Shown here in pieces: positions 7,451 through 14,846 of a DNA stretch of 64,000 nucleotides (positions are counted from its first letter, which is position 1; every line of letters starts with the position of its first letter). Source of the DNA: Lysobacterales bacterium. GTDB lineage: Bacteria; Pseudomonadota; Gammaproteobacteria; Xanthomonadales; SZUA-38. The notes under the pieces were generated by a model. That model was not told the DNA's origin. It made no database searches and was given only the letters and a program-made list of their open reading frames with translations. The stretch lies in contig JANQOZ010000103.1 of assembly GCA_028285525.1 (NCBI GenBank), positions 1 through 64,000 of the forward strand. The letters are read 5' to 3'. A program made the position numbers and the translations under genes.

Positions 7451-7906
7451 TCAGGCGGCTTCTTGATCGCCCTCAAGCAAATTTTTTGAACCTTCGATCC
7501 GCACCTTCTGCGGCTTCATCGCCTCCGGGACTTCCCGGACGAGGTCGATGTGCAGAAGCCCGTTTTCCAGTCGGGCACCGTTGACCCGGACGTGGTCGGC
7601 AAGCTGGAAGCGACGCTCAAAGGATCGCTCCGCGATACCGCGATACAGAAACTCACGCTGGTCGTTCTGCTGCTTGCGGGCACCGACGACGGTCAGGGTG
7701 TTCTGCTCAGAGGTGATATCGAGGTCTTCCTCCGAGAAGCCGGCTACCGCCATGGTGATCCGGTAGTGGTCTTCGCCGGTGGATTCGATGTTGTAGGGGG
7801 GGAAGCTGCTGGTCTGCTCGACGCGGCTGGCGTTGCTCAACAGGTTTGCCATGCGCTCAAAGCCAATAGCGGAGCGATACAGCGGGCTGAAGTCAAAAGA
7901 AGTCAT
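7451..7906 (-). CDS. ibpA: Small heat-shock protein, IbpA-like (Hsp20)
   Basis: A 151-residue holdase chaperone. The start was set at the second ATG (7906), because MTSFDFSPLYRSAIGFERM aligns with the IbpA N-terminus and the upstream ATG (7918) overlaps the Shine-Dalgarno GGAG. The alpha-crystallin domain (about 35-130) runs from PPYNIESTGEDHYRI through ERSFERRFQL to LENGLLHIDL. The C-terminal V-R-I-E carries the I/V-x-I anchor expected for oligomerisation. Regulation is visible: a sigma-32-like promoter (7995-8023) and an SD-masking hairpin with a bulged G (7908-7929). A strong terminator follows, so the gene is monocistronic. Confidence 0.93.
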   Translation of the reverse strand: MTSFDFSPLYRSAIGFERMANLLSNASRVEQTSSFPPYNIESTGEDHYRITMAVAGFSEEDLDITSEQNTLTVVGARKQQNDQREFLYRGIAERSFERRFQLADHVRVNGARLENGLLHIDLVREVPEAMKPQKVRIEGSKNLLEGDQEAA

Positions 7907-7907
7907 A

Positions 7908-7929
7908 CTATTCTCCATAGAAGCAATAG
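7908..7929 (-). promoter_or_regulatory. ROSE-like RNA thermometer hairpin at the hsp20 start
   Basis: On the minus strand the leader reads CTATTGCTTCTATGGAGAAT and then AG before the start. CTATT pairs with AATAG, and CTTC pairs with the Shine-Dalgarno GGAG (one U-G pair) across a 3-nt loop. The G of TTGCT is left bulged opposite the SD helix. A U-U/C-G-C-U motif with a bulged G facing the SD is the hallmark of ROSE elements in front of small heat-shock genes. The helix would hide the SD at low temperature and melt on heating. Confidence 0.7.
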
Positions 7930-7994
7930 GTTGTCGTTTGGCCCACGTCTTCGTGCGGCCGGTTTTGTGGCCCCATCAGGCGACCACGTAAGAA

Positions 7995-8023
7995 AGGTGG
8001 GAATCTGACGCAAATTTTTCAAG
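7995..8023 (-). promoter_or_regulatory. Sigma-32-like heat-shock promoter
   Basis: On the minus strand CTTGAA (8018-8023) is followed after 15 nt by TCCCACCT (7995-8002). This compares with the heat-shock consensus CTTGAA and CCCCATNT. The -10 match is partial. It would give a leader of about 80 nt carrying the thermometer hairpin. Confidence 0.6.
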
Positions 8024-8095
8024 GGGTAGCGAAGCGACCTTTTCGCGGGCTGCGCTGCGCCCGGGCTAAACCGATTGGAAGGCGCGACTGGCCGG

Positions 8096-8980
8096 CTACT
8101 CGAGCTCGTCGATACTGCGCGGCCAGCTGCTCTTGAGCAGGCGGGCCAGCACCCGGTCCGACAGCAGCCGCCCCCCGGTCTGGCAGCGCGCACAGTAGTT
8201 GGCCTCATTGCTGGCGTACTGAATCCGCTGCACGGGGCTGTCGCAAACCAGGCACGGCTCGCCATAGCGACCATGCACGGCCATCTCGGGCCGAAAGGCG
8301 GTGACCTTGGCGGGAAACTTGTCTCCCGCCTCTTTGGCGAGACGCTCGATCCATACGTTTAGGGTCCGCTGTGTGGCCCGGTAGAGCCGCTGCCACTCCT
8401 CATCGCTGAGGTTCCGCGTGAGCTGAAGCGGGGACAGCCGGGCCGCAAAAAGGATTTCATCTGAGTAGGCGTTGCCGATGCCGGCAAGCAGACGCTGGTC
8501 GGTGAGCGCGCGCTTGAGCGTGTGTCCAATCTCGGTCAGACGGGCCTGGAACGCGTCGAAGCTGCAGGTGAGCGGGTCCAGACCGCCCCGGTCGAAAGGC
8601 GCCAAAGCCTCGCGCCCCGACAGGAGATGAATCGACGCCCGCTTCTTTTTGCTCACCTCCGTGAGGATGAGCGTTCCCTGTTCCAGGTCCCAGGCCGCGA
8701 GACCGCTGCCTCGCGGAATGGCCGCACCGGCTTTGGCCCACCTGAAGCGCCCGGCAATCATCAGGTGAATCAGGACGTAGTGCTCATCTTCAAGCGTCAG
8801 CAGCAGCTGTTTCGCCATATGGCTTACGTCCAGGATCTTTCGATTCGCAAGGTCGGCGGGGCTGGGCTCCACGCTGCGGAGCACAAACGGCGAGCCGACG
8901 CGCATGCCCAGCAGCCGTCTGCCGACCAGTCGGGCGGCGAGCGCGTCGCGGTAAAGCTTGATGTCAGGTATTTCGGGCAC
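8096..8980 (-). CDS. Fpg/Nei family DNA glycosylase
   Basis: A 294-residue base-excision repair enzyme. The start is the GTG at 8980: GGAGG lies 5 nt upstream, and the mature protein then begins Pro-Glu (PEIPDIKLYRDAL), the N-terminal proline nucleophile required by this family. The H2TH part is in the LLAGIGNAYSDEILF region. The zinc finger near the C-terminus has CLVC and CARC pairs and ends in TGGRLLSDRVL. The PEIPDI N-terminus differs from PELPEV of MutM and PEGPEI of Nei, so the lesion specificity is uncertain. Confidence 0.88.
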   Translation of the reverse strand: MPEIPDIKLYRDALAARLVGRRLLGMRVGSPFVLRSVEPSPADLANRKILDVSHMAKQLLLTLEDEHYVLIHLMIAGRFRWAKAGAAIPRGSGLAAWDLEQGTLILTEVSKKKRASIHLLSGREALAPFDRGGLDPLTCSFDAFQARLTEIGHTLKRALTDQRLLAGIGNAYSDEILFAARLSPLQLTRNLSDEEWQRLYRATQRTLNVWIERLAKEAGDKFPAKVTAFRPEMAVHGRYGEPCLVCDSPVQRIQYASNEANYCARCQTGGRLLSDRVLARLLKSSWPRSIDELE

Positions 8981-9159
8981 GCATGCCTCCAGGCTGCCGC
9001 AGGGAACTATGCCAAAACACCCGTCAATCTGCCCAGGGTCAAACTTGCGGAACCCGGCAGCGCGGCGGACAAAGCCCGCGGAAAGGCACAGCGGCGCCAC
9101 AGGAATACCCGACGGCCGGTGCAGGCTGACGGCTCGTCAACTCGCGGCCGGAGCCACTG

Positions 9160-10290
9160 ATGCGCGCGTTCTTTTTGTTTTTTTCCCTTTACTGGCTGGC
9201 AGCTTCCGCCGCCGCCCAGGCACAGACCCAATCTTCGCAGCGCGACTTTCGCCACAGAGCTGCCGAGTCGACGGACCAGCCTGCCGCCAGCGCGGCCCGC
9301 TACCGGCAGGTGGACGCCTGTTTTGTTCTGGACACCACGGGCTCCATGTCGGCGGCGATTCAGACGGCCAAAGAAAAGGTGTGGTACATCGCCAATCAGA
9401 TCGCCCGGTCCACAGCCCGGCCTCGGCTGCGCTTGTGCCTGATGGCTTACCGCGACCGCGACGACAGCTACGTGACGCAGCTTCACCCGTTGACCCAAGA
9501 TCTCGACCACATCCACGCGCGGCTGTCGGACCTCACCGCTGACGGCGGCGGCGACACGCCGGAAGCCGTGCACCAGGCGCTGTATGAAACCGTTCAGGAA
9601 GCCGGCTGGACCCCGGGCGACACAACGCTGCGCGTGATTTTTCTGATCGGCGATGCCCCGCCCAAGGTCTATCCCGACGAGCCGCAGTATCCTGAGATCC
9701 TCGCTGAAGCCCACCACAGGGGCGTGGTGATCAACCCGGTGTTGATCGGCAACGCTGACGAAACCCGGCGCAGCTTCCGAGAGCTTGAGAACCTCGGCGA
9801 AGGACAACTGCTGCACCTGCCTGACGGTCGAGACCAGCCCGAGCCGGTCACGCCGATGGATCAGGACCTGGTTGCGCTGAGCGCCCGGCTCAACGCCACC
9901 ATTGTGCCCTACGGCACCGACACCGACCGCGACGAAACGCGCAGCCGGGCCCGCGGGACCGAGAGCCTGAAGGACGGCGAGCAGATCGAACGGCTGGCGT
10001 TCGGCAACGCGTCAGATCGCGTTTTGCACCGTGACGGCGACCTGATTCAGGACGTTGACCAAGGCCGTGCCAGCGTCGACTCGGTCACACCTGAGCAGCT
10101 TCCACCGTCGTTGCGGAGTTTGAGTCCGCAGGAGCTCCGCAACGCGCTGGGTGAGATTCGGGCTGAGCGTCAGGCGCTGCAGTCGCTCATCAGCCAGCTG
10201 CTCGAGGAGCGACGGACGCTGATCGAAGGCAAGCGCTCGAAAGAGAGTTTTTCCGCGCAGGTCAGCCAGGTTTTGCTGCGTCAACTGTAG
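9160..10290 (+). CDS. Secreted von Willebrand factor A domain protein (copy 1)
   Basis: A 376-residue protein with a signal peptide (MRAFFLFFSLYWLAASAAA). The VWA domain spans about 50-250 and carries the MIDAS motif D-T-T-G-S (FVLDTTGSMSAA), a conserved Thr in GGGDTPEAVHQAL and Asp in FLIGDAPP. The C-terminal 90 residues are helical (LPPSLRSLSPQELRNALGEI, RQALQSLISQLLEERRTLI). The same layout and C-terminal signature occur in the VWA protein at 26973-28154, so the two are paralogues. It lies 31 bp upstream of a MscS-type channel gene. Metal-dependent ligand binding in the periplasm is likely; the partner is unknown. Confidence 0.85.
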   Translation: MRAFFLFFSLYWLAASAAAQAQTQSSQRDFRHRAAESTDQPAASAARYRQVDACFVLDTTGSMSAAIQTAKEKVWYIANQIARSTARPRLRLCLMAYRDRDDSYVTQLHPLTQDLDHIHARLSDLTADGGGDTPEAVHQALYETVQEAGWTPGDTTLRVIFLIGDAPPKVYPDEPQYPEILAEAHHRGVVINPVLIGNADETRRSFRELENLGEGQLLHLPDGRDQPEPVTPMDQDLVALSARLNATIVPYGTDTDRDETRSRARGTESLKDGEQIERLAFGNASDRVLHRDGDLIQDVDQGRASVDSVTPEQLPPSLRSLSPQELRNALGEIRAERQALQSLISQLLEERRTLIEGKRSKESFSAQVSQVLLRQL

Positions 10291-10321
10291 GCTGGCCGCG
10301 GCAGTGCTATTCTTAAGCCCT

Positions 10322-12577
10322 ATGACGTGGGGCCGCGCTGCCAACCAGAATCAAGTCGGGGTCTCTTCGCTGGCGCTGATCGTGGCGCTGTTCGTGGTAC
10401 TCGGACTGCTGCCTGCCATCACCCTGGGCCAAAGTCTGCCCCTCGGCGGCACGGAAAGTGAGACCGCCGAAATTCCCATGCCCGAGGTCGGGCGACTTCA
10501 GCCTGGCTGGTGGAACGCCATCTCGGGACCTGATGTCGATCGCGCGGCGCGGGTCGCGCAGCTCAAAACCGCCATCGACGAGGCGGTGCTGTCTCTGTCT
10601 GTGGCCGACAGTGGAGACATCCCGCAGCGGGCCGAAGTCGCCAAGGAGCGGCTGGACGCGTTCGCTGAGGAGCTCGGTCGTGCGCCCGAAGACACCCGCG
10701 ATATCCTCGTGCGGACGGACGGCGCGTTCAGCCTGACCGATCTGTTCAACATCGCCGACGAGATTCGCACGCGCGAAATCGCGCTGACCGACCTGAACGA
10801 AAACCTCACCGGCTCCAAAGACCTGCTGGCCCAGTCGAGGAGCCGCTACGACGCCGATATCCTCAAGCACCGGGCTGAAGACGAAGGATCGATCGGCGCT
10901 CTGAGCACCTCGATCGACGCGATCGCCAGCCGCGCCGGACTGGCGGTGCTCGAGCTGCGGGACGCGCGGGCAGAGGCCAGACAAAAGCGGCTTGAGCGGG
11001 AGATCAACCAGTTCCGTCAGCAGCTTGTGGTCGGCCGCACCCAGCTGTCCCCAGAGGGCTTTGATCTCGAGGTCGCGCAGCAGGAGCTGGATTCGCTGGC
11101 TGAGCAGCTGGCCGAGGCGCAGACGTCCCTGGACGTCCGGCGGCGGGAGGTGCTGGAGGTTGACGAAACCACGCCGGAGGGCCAGGTCCGGGCTCAGCTG
11201 ATACGCCAGCAGCTGCTGGCGGCACTGATTAAGACCACCCGTTTGGACCTGACCCGCATGCGCCAGCAGGGAGTCATCCTATGGCACGAGGGCCAGACCG
11301 AAGAAGGCGTCGACCCGGCGGTTCTACAGGAACACTTAGAAGAGCTGCGGGCGCTGCTGGACCAGAGCGAGGGGGAATTCAACGGCTGGCAACGGTTGAC
11401 CGTCTCCTTCCTGCTGGACCCGCCCAGCGACGCCATCACTGCGCGGGCCAGGGACCTGCGTAACGCCGATCAGCAGGCGCGGGAGCTGGCCGTCAACAAC
11501 CTTCGGGAGATCAAAGAGCTCAGCAGCCTGCTGTCGCAGGAGCGACTGCTCGATGAGCTGCTGTCCCGTGAGCTGGCTGGCACCGATACGGGCTGGGCGG
11601 CCGTCTGGCTGAGTATCCGTCTCGCTTTTGACAGCATGACGGACACCGCCAGCCAGTGGGTCAACTTAACGCCTTTCAATATCGGCGATGACCCGGTGAC
11701 GCTCGGCGAGCTGCTGAAGGTTGCGCTGATTCTGATCGCGACCTATCTGCTGTCCTGGCTGGTCCGCAAAGCCCTGCAGCGGATGAAAGACCGCCGGCAT
11801 ATCACCCAGACCCACTCGCTGTATGCCGCCAGCCGGATTCTGCACTACCTGATCATCACCGTCGGCGTGCTGATCGGCCTGTCGACGCTCGGTCTCAACT
11901 TCACCTCGATCGCGCTGATCGCCGGTGCCCTGTCGGTCGGTATCGGTTTTGGCCTGCAGACCACGGTCAACAACTTTGTGTCCGGTTTGATCCTGCTGTT
12001 TGACCGCAGTCTCAAGGTGGGCGACTACGTTGAGCTCGACTCTGGCCTGCGAGGGACGGTTCGGGAGATCAGCGTGCGCGCCACCCGCATCAACACCAAC
12101 GACAACGTGGACGTTGTTGTACCCAACTCTGAGTTTGTCAGCACGCGCCTGGTGAACTGGACCATGGTGGAAGGTTTTGCCCGGCTGCGGGTCAACTTTG
12201 GCGTCGCCTACGGCACCGACAAGGACCTGGTCAAGAAGGTGGCGCTGGAGGCTACCGAACGGGTCGACTACACGCTGAAACACATACCGGCTCATGAGCC
12301 CCAAATCAGGCTGGTGAACTTCGGCGACAACTCCCTCGACTTCCAGCTCCTGGTCTGGGTCAACCGCAGTGGCGTTCAGCGTCCCGGCCGAGCGCGGGCG
12401 GCCTACATGTGGGAACTTGAGAGTGGCCTGTCACAGGCCGGCATCGAGATTCCTTTCCCGCAGCGGGATCTGCACATCCGCAGCAACAGCACCGGCAGCG
12501 GTATCGCGATGGATCCCGAGCCAGGCAACGTCATTCAGCTCGATTCGGGGGCGGAAACCGGCAGAGTCAGCGACTAA
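10322..12577 (+). CDS. MscS-type mechanosensitive channel with large periplasmic N-terminus
   Basis: A 751-residue protein from the ATG at 10322 (an upstream GTG at 10304 is possible). A signal-like segment is followed by about 380 residues of Glu/Gln/Arg-rich coiled coil, in the style of MscK/YjeP but shorter. The C-terminal third has transmembrane helices (LLKVALILIATYLLSWLV, ILHYLIITVGVLIGLSTLG) and the pore helix signature AGALSVGIGFGLQTTVNNFV followed by FDRSLKVGDYVEL. A beta domain with VPNSEFVSTRLVNWT follows. It likely releases solutes on hypo-osmotic shock. It is downstream of the VWA gene in the same direction. Confidence 0.88.
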   Translation: MTWGRAANQNQVGVSSLALIVALFVVLGLLPAITLGQSLPLGGTESETAEIPMPEVGRLQPGWWNAISGPDVDRAARVAQLKTAIDEAVLSLSVADSGDIPQRAEVAKERLDAFAEELGRAPEDTRDILVRTDGAFSLTDLFNIADEIRTREIALTDLNENLTGSKDLLAQSRSRYDADILKHRAEDEGSIGALSTSIDAIASRAGLAVLELRDARAEARQKRLEREINQFRQQLVVGRTQLSPEGFDLEVAQQELDSLAEQLAEAQTSLDVRRREVLEVDETTPEGQVRAQLIRQQLLAALIKTTRLDLTRMRQQGVILWHEGQTEEGVDPAVLQEHLEELRALLDQSEGEFNGWQRLTVSFLLDPPSDAITARARDLRNADQQARELAVNNLREIKELSSLLSQERLLDELLSRELAGTDTGWAAVWLSIRLAFDSMTDTASQWVNLTPFNIGDDPVTLGELLKVALILIATYLLSWLVRKALQRMKDRRHITQTHSLYAASRILHYLIITVGVLIGLSTLGLNFTSIALIAGALSVGIGFGLQTTVNNFVSGLILLFDRSLKVGDYVELDSGLRGTVREISVRATRINTNDNVDVVVPNSEFVSTRLVNWTMVEGFARLRVNFGVAYGTDKDLVKKVALEATERVDYTLKHIPAHEPQIRLVNFGDNSLDFQLLVWVNRSGVQRPGRARAAYMWELESGLSQAGIEIPFPQRDLHIRSNSTGSGIAMDPEPGNVIQLDSGAETGRVSD

Positions 12578-12623
12578 CGACTGACCCGGTCGGTCTGAAA
12601 TACGCCGCCAACCGCCCTGCCCT

Positions 12624-13391
12624 TCATTCGGCCTTACTCAATGTCGCTTGCCGCATGCGGTCGATCTCGCCGAGGTCCTGGGGTGCCTGCATCCACAGCG
12701 GCGCCTCGGATCGAACGATATCGGTGATCTCCTTCGGCATTGCGTCAAAGCTCGAATATCTCCAGGCGACCGCGCTGGACATGATTGGCCCTACCCCATA
12801 GGAGGTCCAGGCGTGCTGGTAGCGCTGCTGATCCGGCTGCCCCTGATCGGGCTGGACGAAGAAGTCTGAGTTTTCGAACTTTCCGCTGCCGCGCTGAATG
12901 AAGACCGAGTAGTTGAACCAGTGAACATCTCCAATGCGCTTTGCGGTGTAGTTCTTCAGCGGACCCAACGTATAGACCGAGCGCCCATTGTTCGACTCAA
13001 CGGTGTAAACGATTTCGTCGCCCACCAGCTCGTAGGTCTTAAGCTGATGCGGATAGGCGATCGGTGCACGATCCAAACGAGCGCCGGTCTCGGGATCGAA
13101 GAAGTAGAAGATCTTTCGGGAAAGGTGCTGTACCCGATTGGGGTTTTTCGGATCGCGCAGCAGCTTGCCGGCATCAAAACCGATCATTTTTGCCGTCACC
13201 TCACCGCCCGGAAAGTCGCGAAAGATACCTTCCGAGTACCAGTAGACGTCAGACTTGCCACCGCCGACGCGCATGTCCAGCCAGGACTCGAAAAGCTCAC
13301 GATCGAAGCCACCACCGAGGGCAACGGGCGCCGTCAGCAAACCGCCAAGACAGGCGACGAGCATTCCAGCACGAGACAAATATTTCATCAT
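12624..13391 (-). CDS. Secreted DUF1838 family protein
   Basis: A 255-residue protein from the ATG at 13391, with GGGAG 5-6 nt upstream (a second ATG follows directly). The signal peptide is MMKYLSRAGMLVACLGGL, cut near ALG-GG. The mature protein has the DUF1838 features: VYWYSEGIFRDFPGGE, ARLDRAPIAYPHQLKTYELV, then a Trp/Tyr-rich C-terminal half. The family has no assigned reaction. It lies 25 bp downstream of the bioA stop on the same strand and could be co-transcribed, although no functional link to biotin is evident. Confidence 0.75.
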   Translation of the reverse strand: MMKYLSRAGMLVACLGGLLTAPVALGGGFDRELFESWLDMRVGGGKSDVYWYSEGIFRDFPGGEVTAKMIGFDAGKLLRDPKNPNRVQHLSRKIFYFFDPETGARLDRAPIAYPHQLKTYELVGDEIVYTVESNNGRSVYTLGPLKNYTAKRIGDVHWFNYSVFIQRGSGKFENSDFFVQPDQGQPDQQRYQHAWTSYGVGPIMSSAVAWRYSSFDAMPKEITDIVRSEAPLWMQAPQDLGEIDRMRQATLSKAE

Positions 13392-13416
13392 AGATACTCC
13401 CAAACCTCCGGTCCGG

Positions 13417-14754
13417 CTAAGACCGAACCACCTCACAAACGGCGCCGCACAGCGCATCCAGGTCGCTGTCGTTGATGATGTACGGCGGCATAAGATAAAC
13501 CAGTCGACCAAACGGGCGAACCCAGACGCCTCGTGCCACCAGCGCAGCCTGTAGCGCCGCGACGTCCACCGGCTCTGCCATTTCAACGACACCAATCGCT
13601 CCGAGCGTTCTCACGTCAGCCACGCCCGCGAAGGCCCGGCATGTCGCCAGGCCGTGTTCCAGGCCGCGACCAATCCGCTCGATGTTGTCCTTCCATGGTC
13701 CGCTGAGCAGCAGATCAATACTCGCGGACCCAACCGCACAGGCCAGCGGGTTGGCCATGTACGTTGGACCATGCATCAGCACACCGCCGTTCAGCCGGCT
13801 GCTGGAAATACCGTCCGCCACCCGGCCGCTCGCCAGCGTTGCGGCGAGCGTCAGGTAGCCGCCGGTCAGCGCTTTGCCGACCGCCATGATGTCGGGCGTA
13901 ACCCCCGCATGCTCGCAGGCAAAAAGTTTTCCGCTGCGGCCAAAGCCGGTAGCGATTTCGTCGGCGATCAGCAGCAGATCGAGCTCGTCGCAAAGCTCCC
14001 GGACCTGCCTGAGATACCGCGGATGATAGAACCACATGCCTCCAGCGCCCTGCACAATCGGCTCGAGCACCACAGCCGCCAGCTCCTGTCGATGTTCGCG
14101 GGCGAGTTTCTCGAACGGCGCAAAATCCGCGGGGTTGTACTCGTCGCCAAAGCGGCAGCGCGGGTTGGGTGCAAAGAGCCGCTTTGGGAGCACATCGCTG
14201 AAAATCTCGTGCATGCCCGTGACCGGATCACAGACGGACATGGCCTGAAAGGTATCGCCGTGGTAACCGGATCGGATCGTAAGCAGCTGGCTGCGTCCCG
14301 ATTCCCCCGCGGCGAACCAGTACTGAAAGGCCATCTTGATGGCCACCTCCATCGCGACCGACCCCGAGTCGCAGAAGAACACATGGTCCAGTCCCTCGGG
14401 AGACAGATCCACCAGCCGTCGCGCCAGATCGATTGCCGGCTGATGCGTGATGCCGCCAAACATCACGTGTGACATCCGGTCGGCCTGATTCTTCAGAGCC
14501 CGATTCAGGTGTGGGTGGTTGTAGCCGTGGATCGCGGCCCACCAGGAAGACATACCGTCGATCAGCTGGCGTCCATCGCTCAGTTCGAGCCTGACGCCGT
14601 CCGCACCGACCACCGGGTAAACGGGGAGCGGCTCGTTCATCGACGTATACGGGTGCCAGATATGCCGCCGATCGAATTCGAGGTCCTCTGGTCCCAGCGT
14701 CGGTGCGGCGCCCGCCGGTAGCTCATCCGCCGCTGCTGTCTCCGGTTGCGTCAT
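13417..14754 (-). CDS. bioA: Adenosylmethionine-8-amino-7-oxononanoate aminotransferase BioA
   Basis: A 445-residue PLP enzyme converting KAPA to DAPA in biotin synthesis with SAM as amino donor. Recognised from RHIWHPYTSMNEPLP at the N-terminus (the HPYT/S signature of BioA), GMSSWWAAIHGYNHPHLN, the SGYHGDTFQAMSV loop, LIADEIATGFGRSGKLFA with the cofactor Asp, and the Schiff-base Lys in VGKALTGGYLTL. The gene is alone: no bioB, F, C or D in the window. A strong terminator for the upstream TonB-receptor gene lies directly before its start, so it needs its own promoter within a very short space or readthrough. Confidence 0.93.
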   Translation of the reverse strand: MTQPETAAADELPAGAAPTLGPEDLEFDRRHIWHPYTSMNEPLPVYPVVGADGVRLELSDGRQLIDGMSSWWAAIHGYNHPHLNRALKNQADRMSHVMFGGITHQPAIDLARRLVDLSPEGLDHVFFCDSGSVAMEVAIKMAFQYWFAAGESGRSQLLTIRSGYHGDTFQAMSVCDPVTGMHEIFSDVLPKRLFAPNPRCRFGDEYNPADFAPFEKLAREHRQELAAVVLEPIVQGAGGMWFYHPRYLRQVRELCDELDLLLIADEIATGFGRSGKLFACEHAGVTPDIMAVGKALTGGYLTLAATLASGRVADGISSSRLNGGVLMHGPTYMANPLACAVGSASIDLLLSGPWKDNIERIGRGLEHGLATCRAFAGVADVRTLGAIGVVEMAEPVDVAALQAALVARGVWVRPFGRLVYLMPPYIINDSDLDALCGAVCEVVRS

Positions 14755-14760
14755 GAATCA

Positions 14761-14789
14761 AAAAAAATGGCCCGCAGTTGCGGGCCATT
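14761..14789 (-). terminator. Intrinsic terminator after the TonB-receptor gene
   Basis: An 11-bp perfect inverted repeat (AATGGCCCGCA, gt, TGCGGGCCATT) is followed on the minus strand by an uninterrupted T-run reaching the bioA start codon region. It separates the TonB-receptor gene from bioA. Confidence 0.9.
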
Positions 14790-14846
14790 TTGGCAGATTC
14801 CCACCCGGGAGAAAGCCTCCCGGGCGGATGTTTGCAAGCAATCGAC

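Noticed and set aside
9007-9816. 269-codon minus-strand frame
   Set aside because: Opposite strand to the VWA gene, which has a signal peptide and MIDAS motif; the frame is a GC-driven shadow.
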